Source: Amycolatopsis endophytica | Lineage (GTDB): Bacteria; Actinomycetota; Actinomycetes; Mycobacteriales; Pseudonocardiaceae | Assembly: GCF_013410405.1 (NCBI RefSeq) | Contig: NZ_JACCFK010000002.1 | Location: forward strand, 1,054,001-1,118,000 | DNA: 64,000 nucleotides | Direction: 5' to 3' | In this document: positions 47,066 through 56,410 of the stretch, in pieces | Numbering within the stretch: position 1 is the stretch's first letter | Layout: every line of letters begins with the position of its first letter | Notes under the pieces: generated by a model | What the model was told of the DNA's origin: nothing | Seen by the model: the letters and a program-made list of their open reading frames with translations, nothing else | The model's database searches: none | Made by a program: the position numbers and the translations under genes

Positions 47066-48021
47066 GCGTCCGCCTCCTTGATCCGTTCGGCCACCCGCAG
47101 GCGCACGGACGCCGCCCTCGGGTTCTGTTCGATCTCCGCTTCGGACGCCTTTTCGGCGCCACGGGTGATCAGTTTCAGTTCCGGCCCGTGGCCGGGGAGT
47201 TCGACGGGCAGGCCGGGCGGCGTGCGGGACTTCGCCAGCTGTCCGAGGGCCTGCTTGACGATGCGGTCCTCCAGCGAGTGGTAGGACTCCAGGACGATCC
47301 GGCCGCCGACGCTCAGCGCCGCCAGCGCCGCGGGAACCGCGCGCCGCAGCACCTCCAGTTCACCGTTGACCTCGATGCGCAACGCCTGGAACGTGCGCTT
47401 GGCCGGGTGCCCCCCGGTGCGCCGGCTCGCCGCGGGCACGGCGTCGTAGAGCAGCCGCACCAGGCGCTCGCTCCGGTCGAACGGCTCCCGTGCGCGCTCC
47501 GCGACGATCGCCTTGACGATCCGCTGCGCGAAGCGTTCTTCGCCGTAGTCGCGCAGGATGCGCACCAGCTCGCCCGGCTCGTAGGTGTTGAGGACGTCGG
47601 CCGCCGTCTGCCCGGTGGTCGGGTCCATCCGCATGTCCAGCGGGGCGTCGCGCGCGTAGGCGAAGCCGCGCTCCTCGGCGTCCAGCTGCATCGAGGAGAC
47701 CCCGAGGTCGAACATCACGCCGTCCACACGGGACAGTCCCAGCCGGTCGAGCACCTCGGGCAGCGTGTCGTAGACGGCGTGCACCAGCTCGACCCGGTCA
47801 CCGAACTTCGCCAGGCGCGCGCCGGAGCGCTCGAGCGCGTGCGGATCGCGGTCCAGCCCGATGAGTGTCAACCGCGGGAACCTGGTGAGCAGGGCCTCGG
47901 AGTGCCCGCCCAGCCCGGTGGTCGCGTCGATCGCGACGGCCGCGCGCCCGTCGAGCGCGGGAGCGAACAGCTCCAGCACGCGCTCGGTCATCACCGGCAC
48001 GTGCGCGAATTCGGCTGCCAC
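47062..48021 (-). CDS. rsmH: 16S rRNA (cytosine-1402-N4)-methyltransferase
   Basis: A 319-residue SAM-dependent methyltransferase (former MraW). [13 protein letters not shown] opens it, and the SAM motif [20 protein letters not shown] is near residue 31. Further blocks are [31 protein letters not shown] near 106, and [17 protein letters not shown] near 211. [18 protein letters not shown] near 240 is typical. GTG 48021 ([10 protein letters not shown]) follows GGGGGTGGGAGAA. A GTG at 48030 (VGEVAAEF) is in frame but too close to that site. It is 195 bp downstream of mraZ, with a structured RNA in the gap. Confidence 0.96.
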   Translation of the reverse strand: MAAEFAHVPVMTERVLELFAPALDGRAAVAIDATTGLGGHSEALLTRFPRLTLIGLDRDPHALERSGARLAKFGDRVELVHAVYDTLPEVLDRLGLSRVDGVMFDLGVSSMQLDAEERGFAYARDAPLDMRMDPTTGQTAADVLNTYEPGELVRILRDYGEERFAQRIVKAIVAERAREPFDRSERLVRLLYDAVPAASRRTGGHPAKRTFQALRIEVNGELEVLRRAVPAALAALSVGGRIVLESYHSLEDRIVKQALGQLAKSRTPPGLPVELPGHGPELKLITRGAEKASEAEIEQNPRAASVRLRVAERIKEADA

Positions 48022-48047
48022 TTCTCCCACCCCCTAACCACCGTCGT

Positions 48048-48139
48048 GGATGCCGTCAGGTCCCCGCCCGCCCGCTGCGAACCTGGTGCCGGGGAAGGTG
48101 CACCAGGGCCACTGAGCGGACAGAGGCCTCACGGCATCC
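48048..48139 (-). promoter_or_regulatory. Structured 5' leader of rsmH, candidate mraW RNA motif
   Basis: GGATGCCGTGAGG (48139-48127) pairs with CCTGACGGCATCC (48060-48048) with one mismatch, closing an element of about 92 nt. Inside it, CCTGGTGC and GCACCAGG form a perfect 8-bp hairpin. It lies 26 nt before the rsmH start, in the position described for the actinobacterial mraW RNA motif. The exact consensus could not be compared here. Confidence 0.6.
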
Positions 48140-48216
48140 GTCGCCGGATCCCGCCCCCACTGCTGTTGCCGCCACCCGGGCCCGCGCCCCCCGACGGCGC
48201 GGGTCACCGGGAGGTC

Positions 48217-48654
48217 CTAGAAGACGCCCGGCAGAACCTCTTCCTGTGCCTGCGCGTAGCTGTCCTCGTGTTCCTCCAGGTAGGACTCCCACCGCTGGGC
48301 GTCCCAGATCTCCAGCCTGGTGATGGCCCCGATCACCACGCACTCCTTGTTGAGCCCGGCGTAGCGCCGCAACTCGGGCGCGATCGCGATGCGCCCCTGG
48401 CCGTCCGGGCGCTGCTCGTCGGTGCCGGCGAACAGGTACCGCTGGTAGGCCCGCACCGCCTCGTTGGTGAAGGGCGCCTCCGCGACCTTGCGGGCCAGCT
48501 GCTCGAACTCCGCACGCGGGAAGACGAAGAGGCAGTGATCTTGCCCCTTGGTGACCATCAGCCCACCTGCCAGCGCGTCGCGGAACTTCGCGGGCAGCGT
48601 GAGCCGCCCCTTGTCGTCCAGCTTCGGGGTGTGCGTGCCGAGGAACACCGGCAC
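48217..48654 (-). CDS. mraZ: Transcriptional regulator MraZ
   Basis: A 145-residue AbrB-like regulator of the dcw operon. Two SpoVT/AbrB-type beta-barrel halves are present ([28 protein letters not shown] and the second around [25 protein letters not shown]), each with the DxxGR motif that contacts DNA. It forms a ring-shaped oligomer that binds tandem TGGGN repeats. GTG 48654 follows GGGAGGTGA. Four such repeats lie about 60-95 bp upstream in its promoter, so autoregulation is expected. Confidence 0.95.
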   Translation of the reverse strand: MPVFLGTHTPKLDDKGRLTLPAKFRDALAGGLMVTKGQDHCLFVFPRAEFEQLARKVAEAPFTNEAVRAYQRYLFAGTDEQRPDGQGRIAIAPELRRYAGLNKECVVIGAITRLEIWDAQRWESYLEEHEDSYAQAQEEVLPGVF

Positions 48655-48712
48655 TCACCTCCCCGCCGCTCCCGGTGGTACACCGGATGCGGCACCAGGG
48701 GTCTCCCTTCCG

Positions 48713-48754
48713 CCCCACTGGCCACCACCGTACCCCACTTTTCCCCACAGTCAA
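48713..48754 (-). promoter_or_regulatory. mraZ promoter with four MraZ-binding repeats
   Basis: On the minus strand GTGGGG, GTGGGG, GTGGTG and GTGGGG begin at 48748, 48738, 48728 and 48718, exactly 10 bp apart. This is the known layout of MraZ operators (TGGGN boxes with 5-nt spacers). A promoter, TTGACT (48754-48749) with 16-nt spacer and TACGGT (48732-48727), is interleaved with the repeats, so binding should block or limit transcription of the whole dcw operon. Confidence 0.85.
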
Positions 48755-48904
48755 CGCCGCTGACGCGCTCGTCTGGGCGACACCTTCGCCGTTTTCCCTG
48801 GTCAGAAGGTGGGGGGGTGAAGTGGGGAGAAGGTGGGGAGCGCGCCCGCCCCTCCCCCGCGACGGGTACCTCGCGACCCCTGCACGCGCCCTTTTGCGCG
48901 CCCG

Positions 48905-48970
48905 GTGGCGGACAGTGGGGGCGCCGGTGGTGGAAGGTGGGGAACCCGGTGGGGCGTGGTGGGGGCGGAG
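48905..48970 (+). repeat. Second GTGG repeat array upstream of mraZ (22-bp period)
   Basis: GTGG motifs on the plus strand begin at 48905, 48915, 48927, 48937, 48949 and 48959, with steps of 10, 12, 10, 12 and 10 bp. Three 22-bp units each hold a pair of motifs 10 bp apart. A looser group of three (48809, 48822, 48833) lies closer to mraZ. The motif resembles MraZ boxes but in the opposite direction. Confidence 0.65.
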
Positions 48971-48990
48971 CGCCGGAACGCACCCTTCGC

Positions 48991-49067
48991 GAACGTGGAA
49001 CTCACCTCCGGGAACGTGGAACTCGCGCGCCGCGAGTTCTGCGCTCCGGTGCGTGAGTTCTGCGCTC
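48991..49067. repeat. Four-unit repeat cluster with 21-22-bp spacing and inverted symmetry
   Basis: GAACGTGGAACTC begins at 48991 and 49012, and GAGTTCTGCGCTC at 49034 and 49055. The two halves are inverted versions of a similar 13-bp unit, so the cluster folds back on a GAACTCGCG/CGCGAGTTC centre at 49019-49039 (3-nt loop). It starts 4 bp after the espG stop and may end that transcript. Confidence 0.75.
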
Positions 49068-49070
49068 GGG

Positions 49071-49784
49071 TCAGGGGAGGAGGGTGGTGAGACGGGTGGC
49101 GAGGCGGGCCGAGTCGGTGGGTGTCACGGTCAGCCAGTCCACTCCCCCGCGCCCGGGCGCGATCGTGCCCAGGTAGGCGCCGAGGTCGGTGCGGAACCAG
49201 CTCACGCCGCCGGTCCGGCGCAGGCGCCCGTCCTCGCGCACGCGCACCGAGAACTGGCCCGCGCCGAGCACCGGCCGGGACCGGATCGCGTGGACCTCCT
49301 CGCGCTGCCGTTCCGCGGACCGGGAGGCAGCGCCGCCGGTGAGGGCGTCCGCGGGCAGGCTCACGCCGTGGCCCGGTCCCGGCTCCAGCGGCGGCAGCAG
49401 GTCGACGATCGCGGCGAACACCTCGGTGTCGCGGATGCCGGACAGCCCGATCGTGCGGCTCGGCTGCGCGGCGAGCACGCCCCGCCTGCCCCCGGCGGCG
49501 GCCACGGCGCGGAACGGCACCTCGGCGTCCAGCTCGGGCAGCGCCTCGCACTCGACGTAGACCTCGGCCGTGGCCAGCGTCGCCAGACGGCCCTCCAGCG
49601 CGGGGTCCACCTGGTCACCGTCGACGAGGTGGCGATCGGCCAGGTTCGCGTACACCGCGCGGCGGATCTCGGCGCGTTCGGCTCCGGTCGTCCCGACGCT
49701 GCGGACGTCCAGCGGCGCGGGCACCCGGGCGTGCCCGAGGTCGTGCCACAGGATGTCGAACGCCGACGCCGAGACCCGGATCAC
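49071..49784 (-). CDS. ESX secretion-associated protein EspG
   Basis: A 237-residue EspG family protein. EspG binds the tips of cognate PE-PPE pairs in the cytoplasm and delivers them to type VII secretion. The fold opens IRVSASAFDILWHDLGHARVPAPLDV. A central PFRAVAAAGGRRGVLAAQPS stretch and a C-terminal SVRVREDGRLRRTGGVSWFRTDLGAYLG block match the family. Its start overlaps the PPE-like gene by 4 nt (ATGA). It is the last gene of a four-gene unit that encodes both its likely clients but no secretion machinery. Confidence 0.85.
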   Translation of the reverse strand: MIRVSASAFDILWHDLGHARVPAPLDVRSVGTTGAERAEIRRAVYANLADRHLVDGDQVDPALEGRLATLATAEVYVECEALPELDAEVPFRAVAAAGGRRGVLAAQPSRTIGLSGIRDTEVFAAIVDLLPPLEPGPGHGVSLPADALTGGAASRSAERQREEVHAIRSRPVLGAGQFSVRVREDGRLRRTGGVSWFRTDLGAYLGTIAPGRGGVDWLTVTPTDSARLATRLTTLLP

Positions 49785-50338
49785 CGCTGCCCCAGCTCCG
49801 GCGGTTCGTCGAAGAAGCGGCCCGGCACGGACTCGCGCAGCGCGGCGTCGCGGGAGTTGAGCACGTCGATCGCCTTCTGACGGGCCTCCTCGGCGGCCGC
49901 GCGCCGCTGTTCCATCGCCTCGGACAACCCGGCGAGCGCCGCGAAGTCGCCGCTCGCGGCGGCCGCCCGGATCATCGTGGCCGGATCGTAGGCGACCGGC
50001 GGCGGCATCTCGTCACGGGCGCGGGCGGCGATCCCGGCCTGGCGGCCGACCGCGTCGGACACCGCGAACGACAGATCGGTCGCCTGGCCGGACCAGTTCT
50101 CCGCTTTCGCCAGCGTCTTGCGCAGGGCCTCGCCCGCGGGCCCGTCGAACGCCTCGCCCGCACGCTCCGAGATCGCCGTCAGCGCCCGCGCCGATTCGCG
50201 CATCCGGGCGGCCAGCCCGGCCCACTGCTCGCCGATCTGCCCGGCCGCGGCCGGGTCGTTGCCGTCGGCGACCTCGGCCGCCATCGCCTCATGGCTGTAG
50301 GACTCGTACCGCCGCACCGGCTCGGGCACCTGGTTCAC
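49781..50338 (-). CDS. PPE-like type VII secretion substrate
   Basis: A 185-residue helical protein. Residues 3-125 form a PPE/WXG-like helical hairpin with QWAGLAARMRESARALTAISERAGEAFDGPAGEAL and NWSGQATDLSFAVSDAVG, the second holding a WxG turn. The C-terminal third is another helix pair ending GRFFDEPPEL. There is no signal peptide. It likely pairs with the PE-like protein encoded two genes upstream and is recognised by the EspG encoded immediately downstream. GTG 50338 lies 10 bp after the lipoprotein gene stop. Confidence 0.7.
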   Translation of the reverse strand: MNQVPEPVRRYESYSHEAMAAEVADGNDPAAAGQIGEQWAGLAARMRESARALTAISERAGEAFDGPAGEALRKTLAKAENWSGQATDLSFAVSDAVGRQAGIAARARDEMPPPVAYDPATMIRAAAASGDFAALAGLSEAMEQRRAAAEEARQKAIDVLNSRDAALRESVPGRFFDEPPELGQR

Positions 50339-50348
50339 GCACTGGCTC

Positions 50349-50873
50349 CTAGGGCAGTTTGGGCTCGATGAGCCGGGCGACGGTGTTCGCCCGGTCGCAG
50401 GCGAGTGAGGTGTCCTCGAAGCCGGCGTTGGTCACGTCGACCTGCACGCTGGACTCGTCGCCGATGCCGAGCAGGACCGCGCAGGTGCCGTCGCCCGCTC
50501 GGCGGTCGGACACCCGGAACCCCTTGTGCTCCCCGACGGTGACGCGTTTGCCGGTCCCCTTGTCGATTTCCAGCGAGGCCAGCGGGGCGTCCTCCGCGAG
50601 CGTGACCGTCACGCCGAAGGTCGCGGGCTCGGTCCAGTCGCAGGCACGCGCGGTGCCGATCGTCTTCTCCTCGCCCAGCGACGTCAGCCCGGCGGTGGAG
50701 CGGTCGGTGGCCGAGAGCAGGTCACACGGGTTCAGCGCGGCCAGCCCGGTCGGCGACGGCGACGGCGGCGTGCTCGGCACGGGCACGGTCGGCCCTGCGG
50801 CGGGCGCCGCACCCTGCCCGCACGCGGTGACCAGCAGCGCCGCCGAGACGAGCACGAGGACCAGACTTCGCAT
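50349..50873 (-). CDS. DUF3558 family lipoprotein
   Basis: A 174-residue secreted lipoprotein. MRSLVLVLVSAALLVTAC is a signal peptide with lipobox LVTAC and lipidated Cys18. A Pro/Ser-rich tether precedes the DUF3558 domain (LNPCDLLSATDRSTAGL...ARACDWTEP...GDGTCAVLLGIGDESSVQVDVTN), with four Cys that can form two disulfides. The ATG at 50873 overlaps the upstream gene stop by 6 nt. DUF3558 lipoproteins commonly accompany PE/PPE genes in Pseudonocardiaceae; the function is unknown. Its processing needs LspA. Confidence 0.85.
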   Translation of the reverse strand: MRSLVLVLVSAALLVTACGQGAAPAAGPTVPVPSTPPSPSPTGLAALNPCDLLSATDRSTAGLTSLGEEKTIGTARACDWTEPATFGVTVTLAEDAPLASLEIDKGTGKRVTVGEHKGFRVSDRRAGDGTCAVLLGIGDESSVQVDVTNAGFEDTSLACDRANTVARLIEPKLP

Positions 50874-50877
50874 CCGG

Positions 50878-51228
50878 TCAGCCACCACTGCAGTCGACGC
50901 CCTCTTTGGCGTCGTCGTCGCTGTCGGAGTACCGCTTGAGGGCGCGGCTGATGTTCGTCTTCAGCGTCTCCAGCTCCTGGCCGAACGCGACGAGCGACTC
51001 GGCGGCCGACCCGGGCCCGCCCAGCCCGTAGCGGGCCATGAACTCGCCGACCTCCCCGGCGTACCCGCCGCCCAGCGGCACGGTGCGGCCCAGCACGCGG
51101 GCCTCCCGCACCATCTCGCCCACGACGTCCTGCAACCGGCTGATCTGCTGGTAGGCCCCGGCCGCCAGCTCGGGCGAGACCGCGAACGCGCCCGCGTTCA
51201 CGCTCAGGCCACTGCGCGTGTCGGTCAT
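50878..51228 (-). CDS. PE/WXG100-like type VII secretion substrate with YxxxD signal
   Basis: A 116-residue helical-hairpin protein. Helix 1 (SPELAAGAYQQISRLQDVVGEMVREARVLG) and helix 2 (GSAAESLVAFGQELETLKTNISRALKRYSDSD) are joined by a Gly-rich turn (VPLGGGYAGEVGEFMARYGLGG). The C-terminal YSDSD fits the YxxxD/E secretion signal at the end of the second helix, as required for export by type VII systems. ATG 51228 is the first in-frame start after a 250-bp intergenic region and heads the operon. It is the best PE-like partner for the PPE-like protein two genes downstream. Confidence 0.72.
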   Translation of the reverse strand: MTDTRSGLSVNAGAFAVSPELAAGAYQQISRLQDVVGEMVREARVLGRTVPLGGGYAGEVGEFMARYGLGGPGSAAESLVAFGQELETLKTNISRALKRYSDSDDDAKEGVDCSGG

Positions 51229-51480
51229 CGGTATCGTTCGCACCTCTCGGTAGCCGACCGGTTCCGCACCGCAGCATACCGGCCGAATCGAATTCAGGGT
51301 TCTTCGACCGACTTGCCCGGGGTTTGACACACTGGATGCCAGGCTTGGGTGCCGGGCGGGCGACCGCACGCGAACCCCCGCGCCCGGCTGTGAGATCGTT
51401 CCGCGCCGCGGCGTGGTCCGGCAAGGGGCCGCACCCGTGTCCCAGATCGTGAAAAAAGGGCTTCGGCACCAGGAGGTCGA

Positions 51481-52569
<1,089 letters not shown>

Positions 52570-52585
52570 AACGGGACGCCGCCGG

Positions 52586-53860
52586 ATGTTGCGCTCACTG
52601 TCCGGGCTGACCACGCGGGGGCGGTGCCTGCTGGCCGCCGGCGTGGCGGCCGCGGTCTGCGCGGTGGTGCTCAACGAGCGCGACCTGCTGCGGGTCGCGG
52701 TGTTCGTCATCGCGCTGCCGCTGCTGGTCGCCCTGTTCATCGCCGCGTCCCGGGTGCGCATCGGCGCGTCCCGCAGGCTGCTGCCCGACCGGATCTCGGT
52801 CGGCGCGCCCGGCGAAGTGGAACTGGCGCTGTGGCGGGACGGCAAGCTGCCCGCCGGTGAGGTCCTGCTCGAAGACGGCCTGCCCTACGCGCTGGGCTCC
52901 CGCCCCCGGTTCGTCGTGGAGCGGCTGCCCCACGGCCGGGTCATCGCGCTGCGGTACCCGGTGCAGCCGATGATGCGCGGCATCCAGCAGGTCGGCCCGC
53001 TGCGGGCGACGCTGACCGACCCGTTCGGGCTGTGCGAGTTCGACCGCGAGCTGATCGAGCATTCGCGGCTGGTCGTGGTGCCGAAGGTGGTCAGCCTGTG
53101 GGGGCTGCCCAGCGGCGCCGGGATCGGTGCCGGCGACGACGGCAGCGTGCGGTTGCGCGCCGGCCAGGGCGAGACCGACGTCGTGGTCCGCCAGTACCGG
53201 CAGGGTGACGACCTGCGCAAGGTGCACTGGCGTTCGACCGCGCGGCGCGACGAGATCATGGTGCGCGTCGAGGAGCGGCCGTGGCGCGGCGGCACCACCG
53301 TGCTGCTGGACCACCGGGGCGCCGCCCACCACGGCAGCGGCCCGTCCGCGAGCCTGGAGTGGGCGATCTCGTTCGCGGCCAGCGTGTGCCTGCACGTGCG
53401 GCGCGCCGGGCACCGGGTCCGCCTGGTGACCGAGCACGGCAAACCGCTGGCCGACGTGCCCGGCGACGGCGGCGAGGGCTACGACAACGTGCTGCTGGAC
53501 GCTCTGGCCGCGCTGCAGCCGGCGCACCAGCGCGACCTGACGACCGGCCACGACCCGGCCGAGGGCCAGGAGCTGATCGCGGTGCTGGGCACCGTGTCGA
53601 ACCAGGCCGTCACCGAACTGGCGCGGTTCCGCCCGCGCGGGATCCGCAGCCTCGCGGTGCTGCTCGACACCCCATCGTGGTCCGGCAGTGTGAGCGCGCC
53701 CGAACAGCGCGCGGCGGCGACCGAGGAATCGGCCGCGCTGCTGCGCGCCGCGGGCTGGGGTGTCGTCGTCGCCGGCCCGAACACACCGATGACGAGCGTG
53801 TGGGCGGACCTGTGCCGCACGGCCGCGGGGCGCGGCAGCCTCATCGGGGGTGCGCTGTGA
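52586..53860 (+). CDS. DUF58 domain protein
   Basis: A 424-residue membrane-anchored protein. Two hydrophobic helices (about 13-56) are followed by a beta-rich region and the DUF58 block GDDLRKVHWRSTARRDEIMVRVEERPW near residue 211, the family hallmark. A vWA-like fold follows (TVLLDHRGAAHH...SLEWAISFAASVCLHVRRAGHRVRLVTE). It is the standard partner of MoxR; the pair is thought to fold or activate a membrane or secreted client. It starts 16 bp after moxR. The end runs into the leader of the transglutaminase gene. Confidence 0.9.
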   Translation: MLRSLSGLTTRGRCLLAAGVAAAVCAVVLNERDLLRVAVFVIALPLLVALFIAASRVRIGASRRLLPDRISVGAPGEVELALWRDGKLPAGEVLLEDGLPYALGSRPRFVVERLPHGRVIALRYPVQPMMRGIQQVGPLRATLTDPFGLCEFDRELIEHSRLVVVPKVVSLWGLPSGAGIGAGDDGSVRLRAGQGETDVVVRQYRQGDDLRKVHWRSTARRDEIMVRVEERPWRGGTTVLLDHRGAAHHGSGPSASLEWAISFAASVCLHVRRAGHRVRLVTEHGKPLADVPGDGGEGYDNVLLDALAALQPAHQRDLTTGHDPAEGQELIAVLGTVSNQAVTELARFRPRGIRSLAVLLDTPSWSGSVSAPEQRAAATEESAALLRAAGWGVVVAGPNTPMTSVWADLCRTAAGRGSLIGGAL

Positions 53861-53915
53861 CCACGACAAGGCCGCCGGGCCGGGCGCCCGGCCACCTGAA
53901 TCACGGGGGACCGCT

Positions 53916-56405
53916 GTGACCACGCTGACCCGCCCGCCCCGTCCCGGGCAGCCGGACGCCCCGCCGCCGGGTCAGCCGGAACTGCATCGTCCCGCGCGGC
54001 GCGCCGCCGAGCCGCCGCAGTGGCGGGGCTCGATCCTGGCACCCGCGGCCGCGGCGTTGGCCACGCTGTGCGCGTCCACCTCGCTCACCGGCGTCGTCGG
54101 CGGGCTCGGCTGGCTCGGCTACGTCACCGTCGCCGTCGTGCTGGTCGGGGCGACCGGGCTGGCGCTGCGTACCGTCCGCACCCCGACGGTCGTGGTCGGC
54201 CTGGCCCAGCTGGTCGTGCTGCTGTTGCTGCTCACCGGTGTGTTCACCGGCAGCGGCATCCTCGGCGTCATCCCCGGCCCGGCCGCCTTCTCCGAACTCA
54301 ACGATGTCCTGGCCGCGGCGTTCGAGCAGATCCGCACCGGGTTGCCGCCGGTCGAGGCGACGCCACCGATCCTGTGCCTGGTGACGATCGCGATCGGCCT
54401 GGTCGCGGTGCTCGTCGACACCCTCGCCGTGGCCGCGTCCGCGCCCGCGGCGACCGGTCTGGTGCTGCTGTGCGTTTACGCGGTGCCGGCGTCGCTGGCC
54501 GACGCGATGCTGCCGTGGTGGACGTTCCTGCTGGGCGCGGCGGCCTTCGCCGGCCTGCTCGCCGTCGACGGCAACCACCGCCATCGCCGCTGGCGCAACC
54601 GGGACTCACCGGGCCTGGGCGGCGCGCCCGCCGCGGCGTCCGCGCCGGTCGCCGTGGTCGCGGTCGCCCTGGTGCTCGGCCTGGTCGCCGGCACCGCGCT
54701 GACCGCGGTCGGCACCGTCGGACGCCTGCCCGGCAGCGGCCGCAGCGGGTCCGGCGCCGGGTCCGGTGGCCTGGGCGTCAACCCGTTCACCTCGCTGCGC
54801 GGCATGCTGGACCAGGGCAGCACGGTCGACCTGTTCCGCGTGCGTGGCCTGGGCAACGACAAGCGCCTGCTGCGCGCGTTCACCCTCGACACGTACCGGC
54901 CCAACCGCGGCTGGAGCCTGCCCGACGGGCCCATGCCCGCGGGTTTCCCCGCCGCCGAGCCGCTGCCCGCCGCGCCCGGTGACGACGGTTCGGGCGAGGC
55001 GCGTCAGATCGCCATCGAGCCGCTGAACTGGGTCGACGTCTGGATGCCGGTGTACGGCCAGGTGCGCGGCCTGCAGGGCGTGTCGCAGGGCTGGTACTAC
55101 GACCCGACCAGCGGCGCGGTGTTCAGCGAGCGCAAGCAGCGCATCCCGGCCTACATCGAGACCGCGTCGCTGGCCGAGCCGAGCAAGCAGCAGCTGGAGA
55201 CGGCCAGCACCGGCGGCAGCGAGGTCCCGGCGACCTACAGCGAGATCGCCGGTGTCGACCCCCGGGTGGAGAGCCTCGCGCGGGACCTCGCGCGCGGCGC
55301 CACCACGGACTTCGACCGGGCGAGCGCGATCTGGCGGTATTTCAGCGCCGAGAACGGGTTCACCTACGACACCGAGACGGCCGCCGCGACCGACAGCGAC
55401 GCACTGGCCGACTTCCTGCTCAACGGCAAGCGCGGGTTCTGCGAGCAGTTCGCCTCCGCGATGGCCGTGATGCTGCGGGTGCTGGACCTGCCCTCCCGCG
55501 TGGCGGTCGGGTTCACCTCCGGTTACGCCGACGGTGACACGCGCATGATCACCTCGCAGGACGCGCACGCCTGGGTCGAGGTGTACTTCACCGGCCTCGG
55601 CTGGGTCAGCTTCGACCCGACCCCGCGTTCCGACGGCCGCGGCTACGTCCCGCCGTACCTGCAGTCGGGCGCCACGTCCAGCGGTTCCTCGGATTCCGAG
55701 GAGCAGGACGTGCCGAGCGTGTCGACCACGCGGGTCGCCCCGACCGGTGCGCCCACGGCGCAGGACAGCACGGTCAACCCCGGCGGCGCGCAGGCGGCGC
55801 AGGACGGGTCGGCGCCGGGCTGGACCGGGTGGACGGCACTGGCGCTGGTGTTGATCGCGCTGGCCCTGACCGTGGCCGCGTTCGTGGCGATCCGCAGGCT
55901 GCGGAGCAGGTCGGCGTCCTGGCTGCCACTGGCGGCCGCCGCGGCGTGGCTGGTCACCGTGGTGCTCACGGCGTGGCTCGTGCACTGGGTCCTCGCGCTG
56001 GTGCTGCTGCTGGTCGCGGCGGCCGGGCTGGCCCCGGCCGTGGTGCGGGAGGTCCAGCGCCGCCGTCGCCTGACCGCGATCACGGCCCGCCAGCCGGGCG
56101 CGGCCGACGCGGCGTGGGCGGAGCTGATGGACGAGTGCGCCGACCGCGGCGTGCCGATCCCGCCGAGCGACACGGTGCGGGCGGCCGCGCAGAAGGTGGC
56201 CGCGCAGCACAACCTCGACGACGCCGGGCAGAACGACCTGCGCATGGTGGTCGGCACGGTGGAGCGCTCGTGGTACTCGCCGCACGCCTCGACGGGCGAC
56301 GACTTCGCCTCCGCGTTCGAGGGCCTGCGGCGGAGCCTGCAGCGCAACGCCCCGATGTCGTGGCGCGGACGGCTGTTCCCACGGTCGGTGTTCCGCAAGC
56401 GTTGA
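53916..56405 (+). CDS. TgpA-like transglutaminase-fold membrane protein
   Basis: A 829-residue membrane protein. Six or so N-terminal helices (about residues 30-270) precede a large extracytoplasmic domain with a transglutaminase core. The triad is visible as GFCEQFASAM near residue 508 (Cys), DAHAWVEV near 550 (His) and FDPTPR near 567 (Asp). Further hydrophobic segments lie at about 640-720, then a DUF4129-like tail. GTG 53916 follows GGGGGA. The same GCTGTGACCACG octet-plus sequence occurs 60 bp upstream at the DUF58 stop, where a frame opened by its GTG closes after 20 codons. It probably acts on peptidoglycan or surface proteins. Confidence 0.9.
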   Translation: MTTLTRPPRPGQPDAPPPGQPELHRPARRAAEPPQWRGSILAPAAAALATLCASTSLTGVVGGLGWLGYVTVAVVLVGATGLALRTVRTPTVVVGLAQLVVLLLLLTGVFTGSGILGVIPGPAAFSELNDVLAAAFEQIRTGLPPVEATPPILCLVTIAIGLVAVLVDTLAVAASAPAATGLVLLCVYAVPASLADAMLPWWTFLLGAAAFAGLLAVDGNHRHRRWRNRDSPGLGGAPAAASAPVAVVAVALVLGLVAGTALTAVGTVGRLPGSGRSGSGAGSGGLGVNPFTSLRGMLDQGSTVDLFRVRGLGNDKRLLRAFTLDTYRPNRGWSLPDGPMPAGFPAAEPLPAAPGDDGSGEARQIAIEPLNWVDVWMPVYGQVRGLQGVSQGWYYDPTSGAVFSERKQRIPAYIETASLAEPSKQQLETASTGGSEVPATYSEIAGVDPRVESLARDLARGATTDFDRASAIWRYFSAENGFTYDTETAAATDSDALADFLLNGKRGFCEQFASAMAVMLRVLDLPSRVAVGFTSGYADGDTRMITSQDAHAWVEVYFTGLGWVSFDPTPRSDGRGYVPPYLQSGATSSGSSDSEEQDVPSVSTTRVAPTGAPTAQDSTVNPGGAQAAQDGSAPGWTGWTALALVLIALALTVAAFVAIRRLRSRSASWLPLAAAAAWLVTVVLTAWLVHWVLALVLLLVAAAGLAPAVVREVQRRRRLTAITARQPGAADAAWAELMDECADRGVPIPPSDTVRAAAQKVAAQHNLDDAGQNDLRMVVGTVERSWYSPHASTGDDFASAFEGLRRSLQRNAPMSWRGRLFPRSVFRKR

Positions 56406-56410
56406 CGAGA

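Noticed and set aside
49781..51228. A full type VII secretion locus.
   Set aside because: Only substrates, a chaperone and a lipoprotein are present. No EccB, EccC, EccD or MycP gene is in the window.
53850..53919. A short gene opened by the GTG at 53856 between the DUF58 and transglutaminase genes.
   Set aside because: It ends after 20 codons and overlaps the DUF58 stop. It appears to be a copy of the true GTG ACC ACG start 60 bp downstream.
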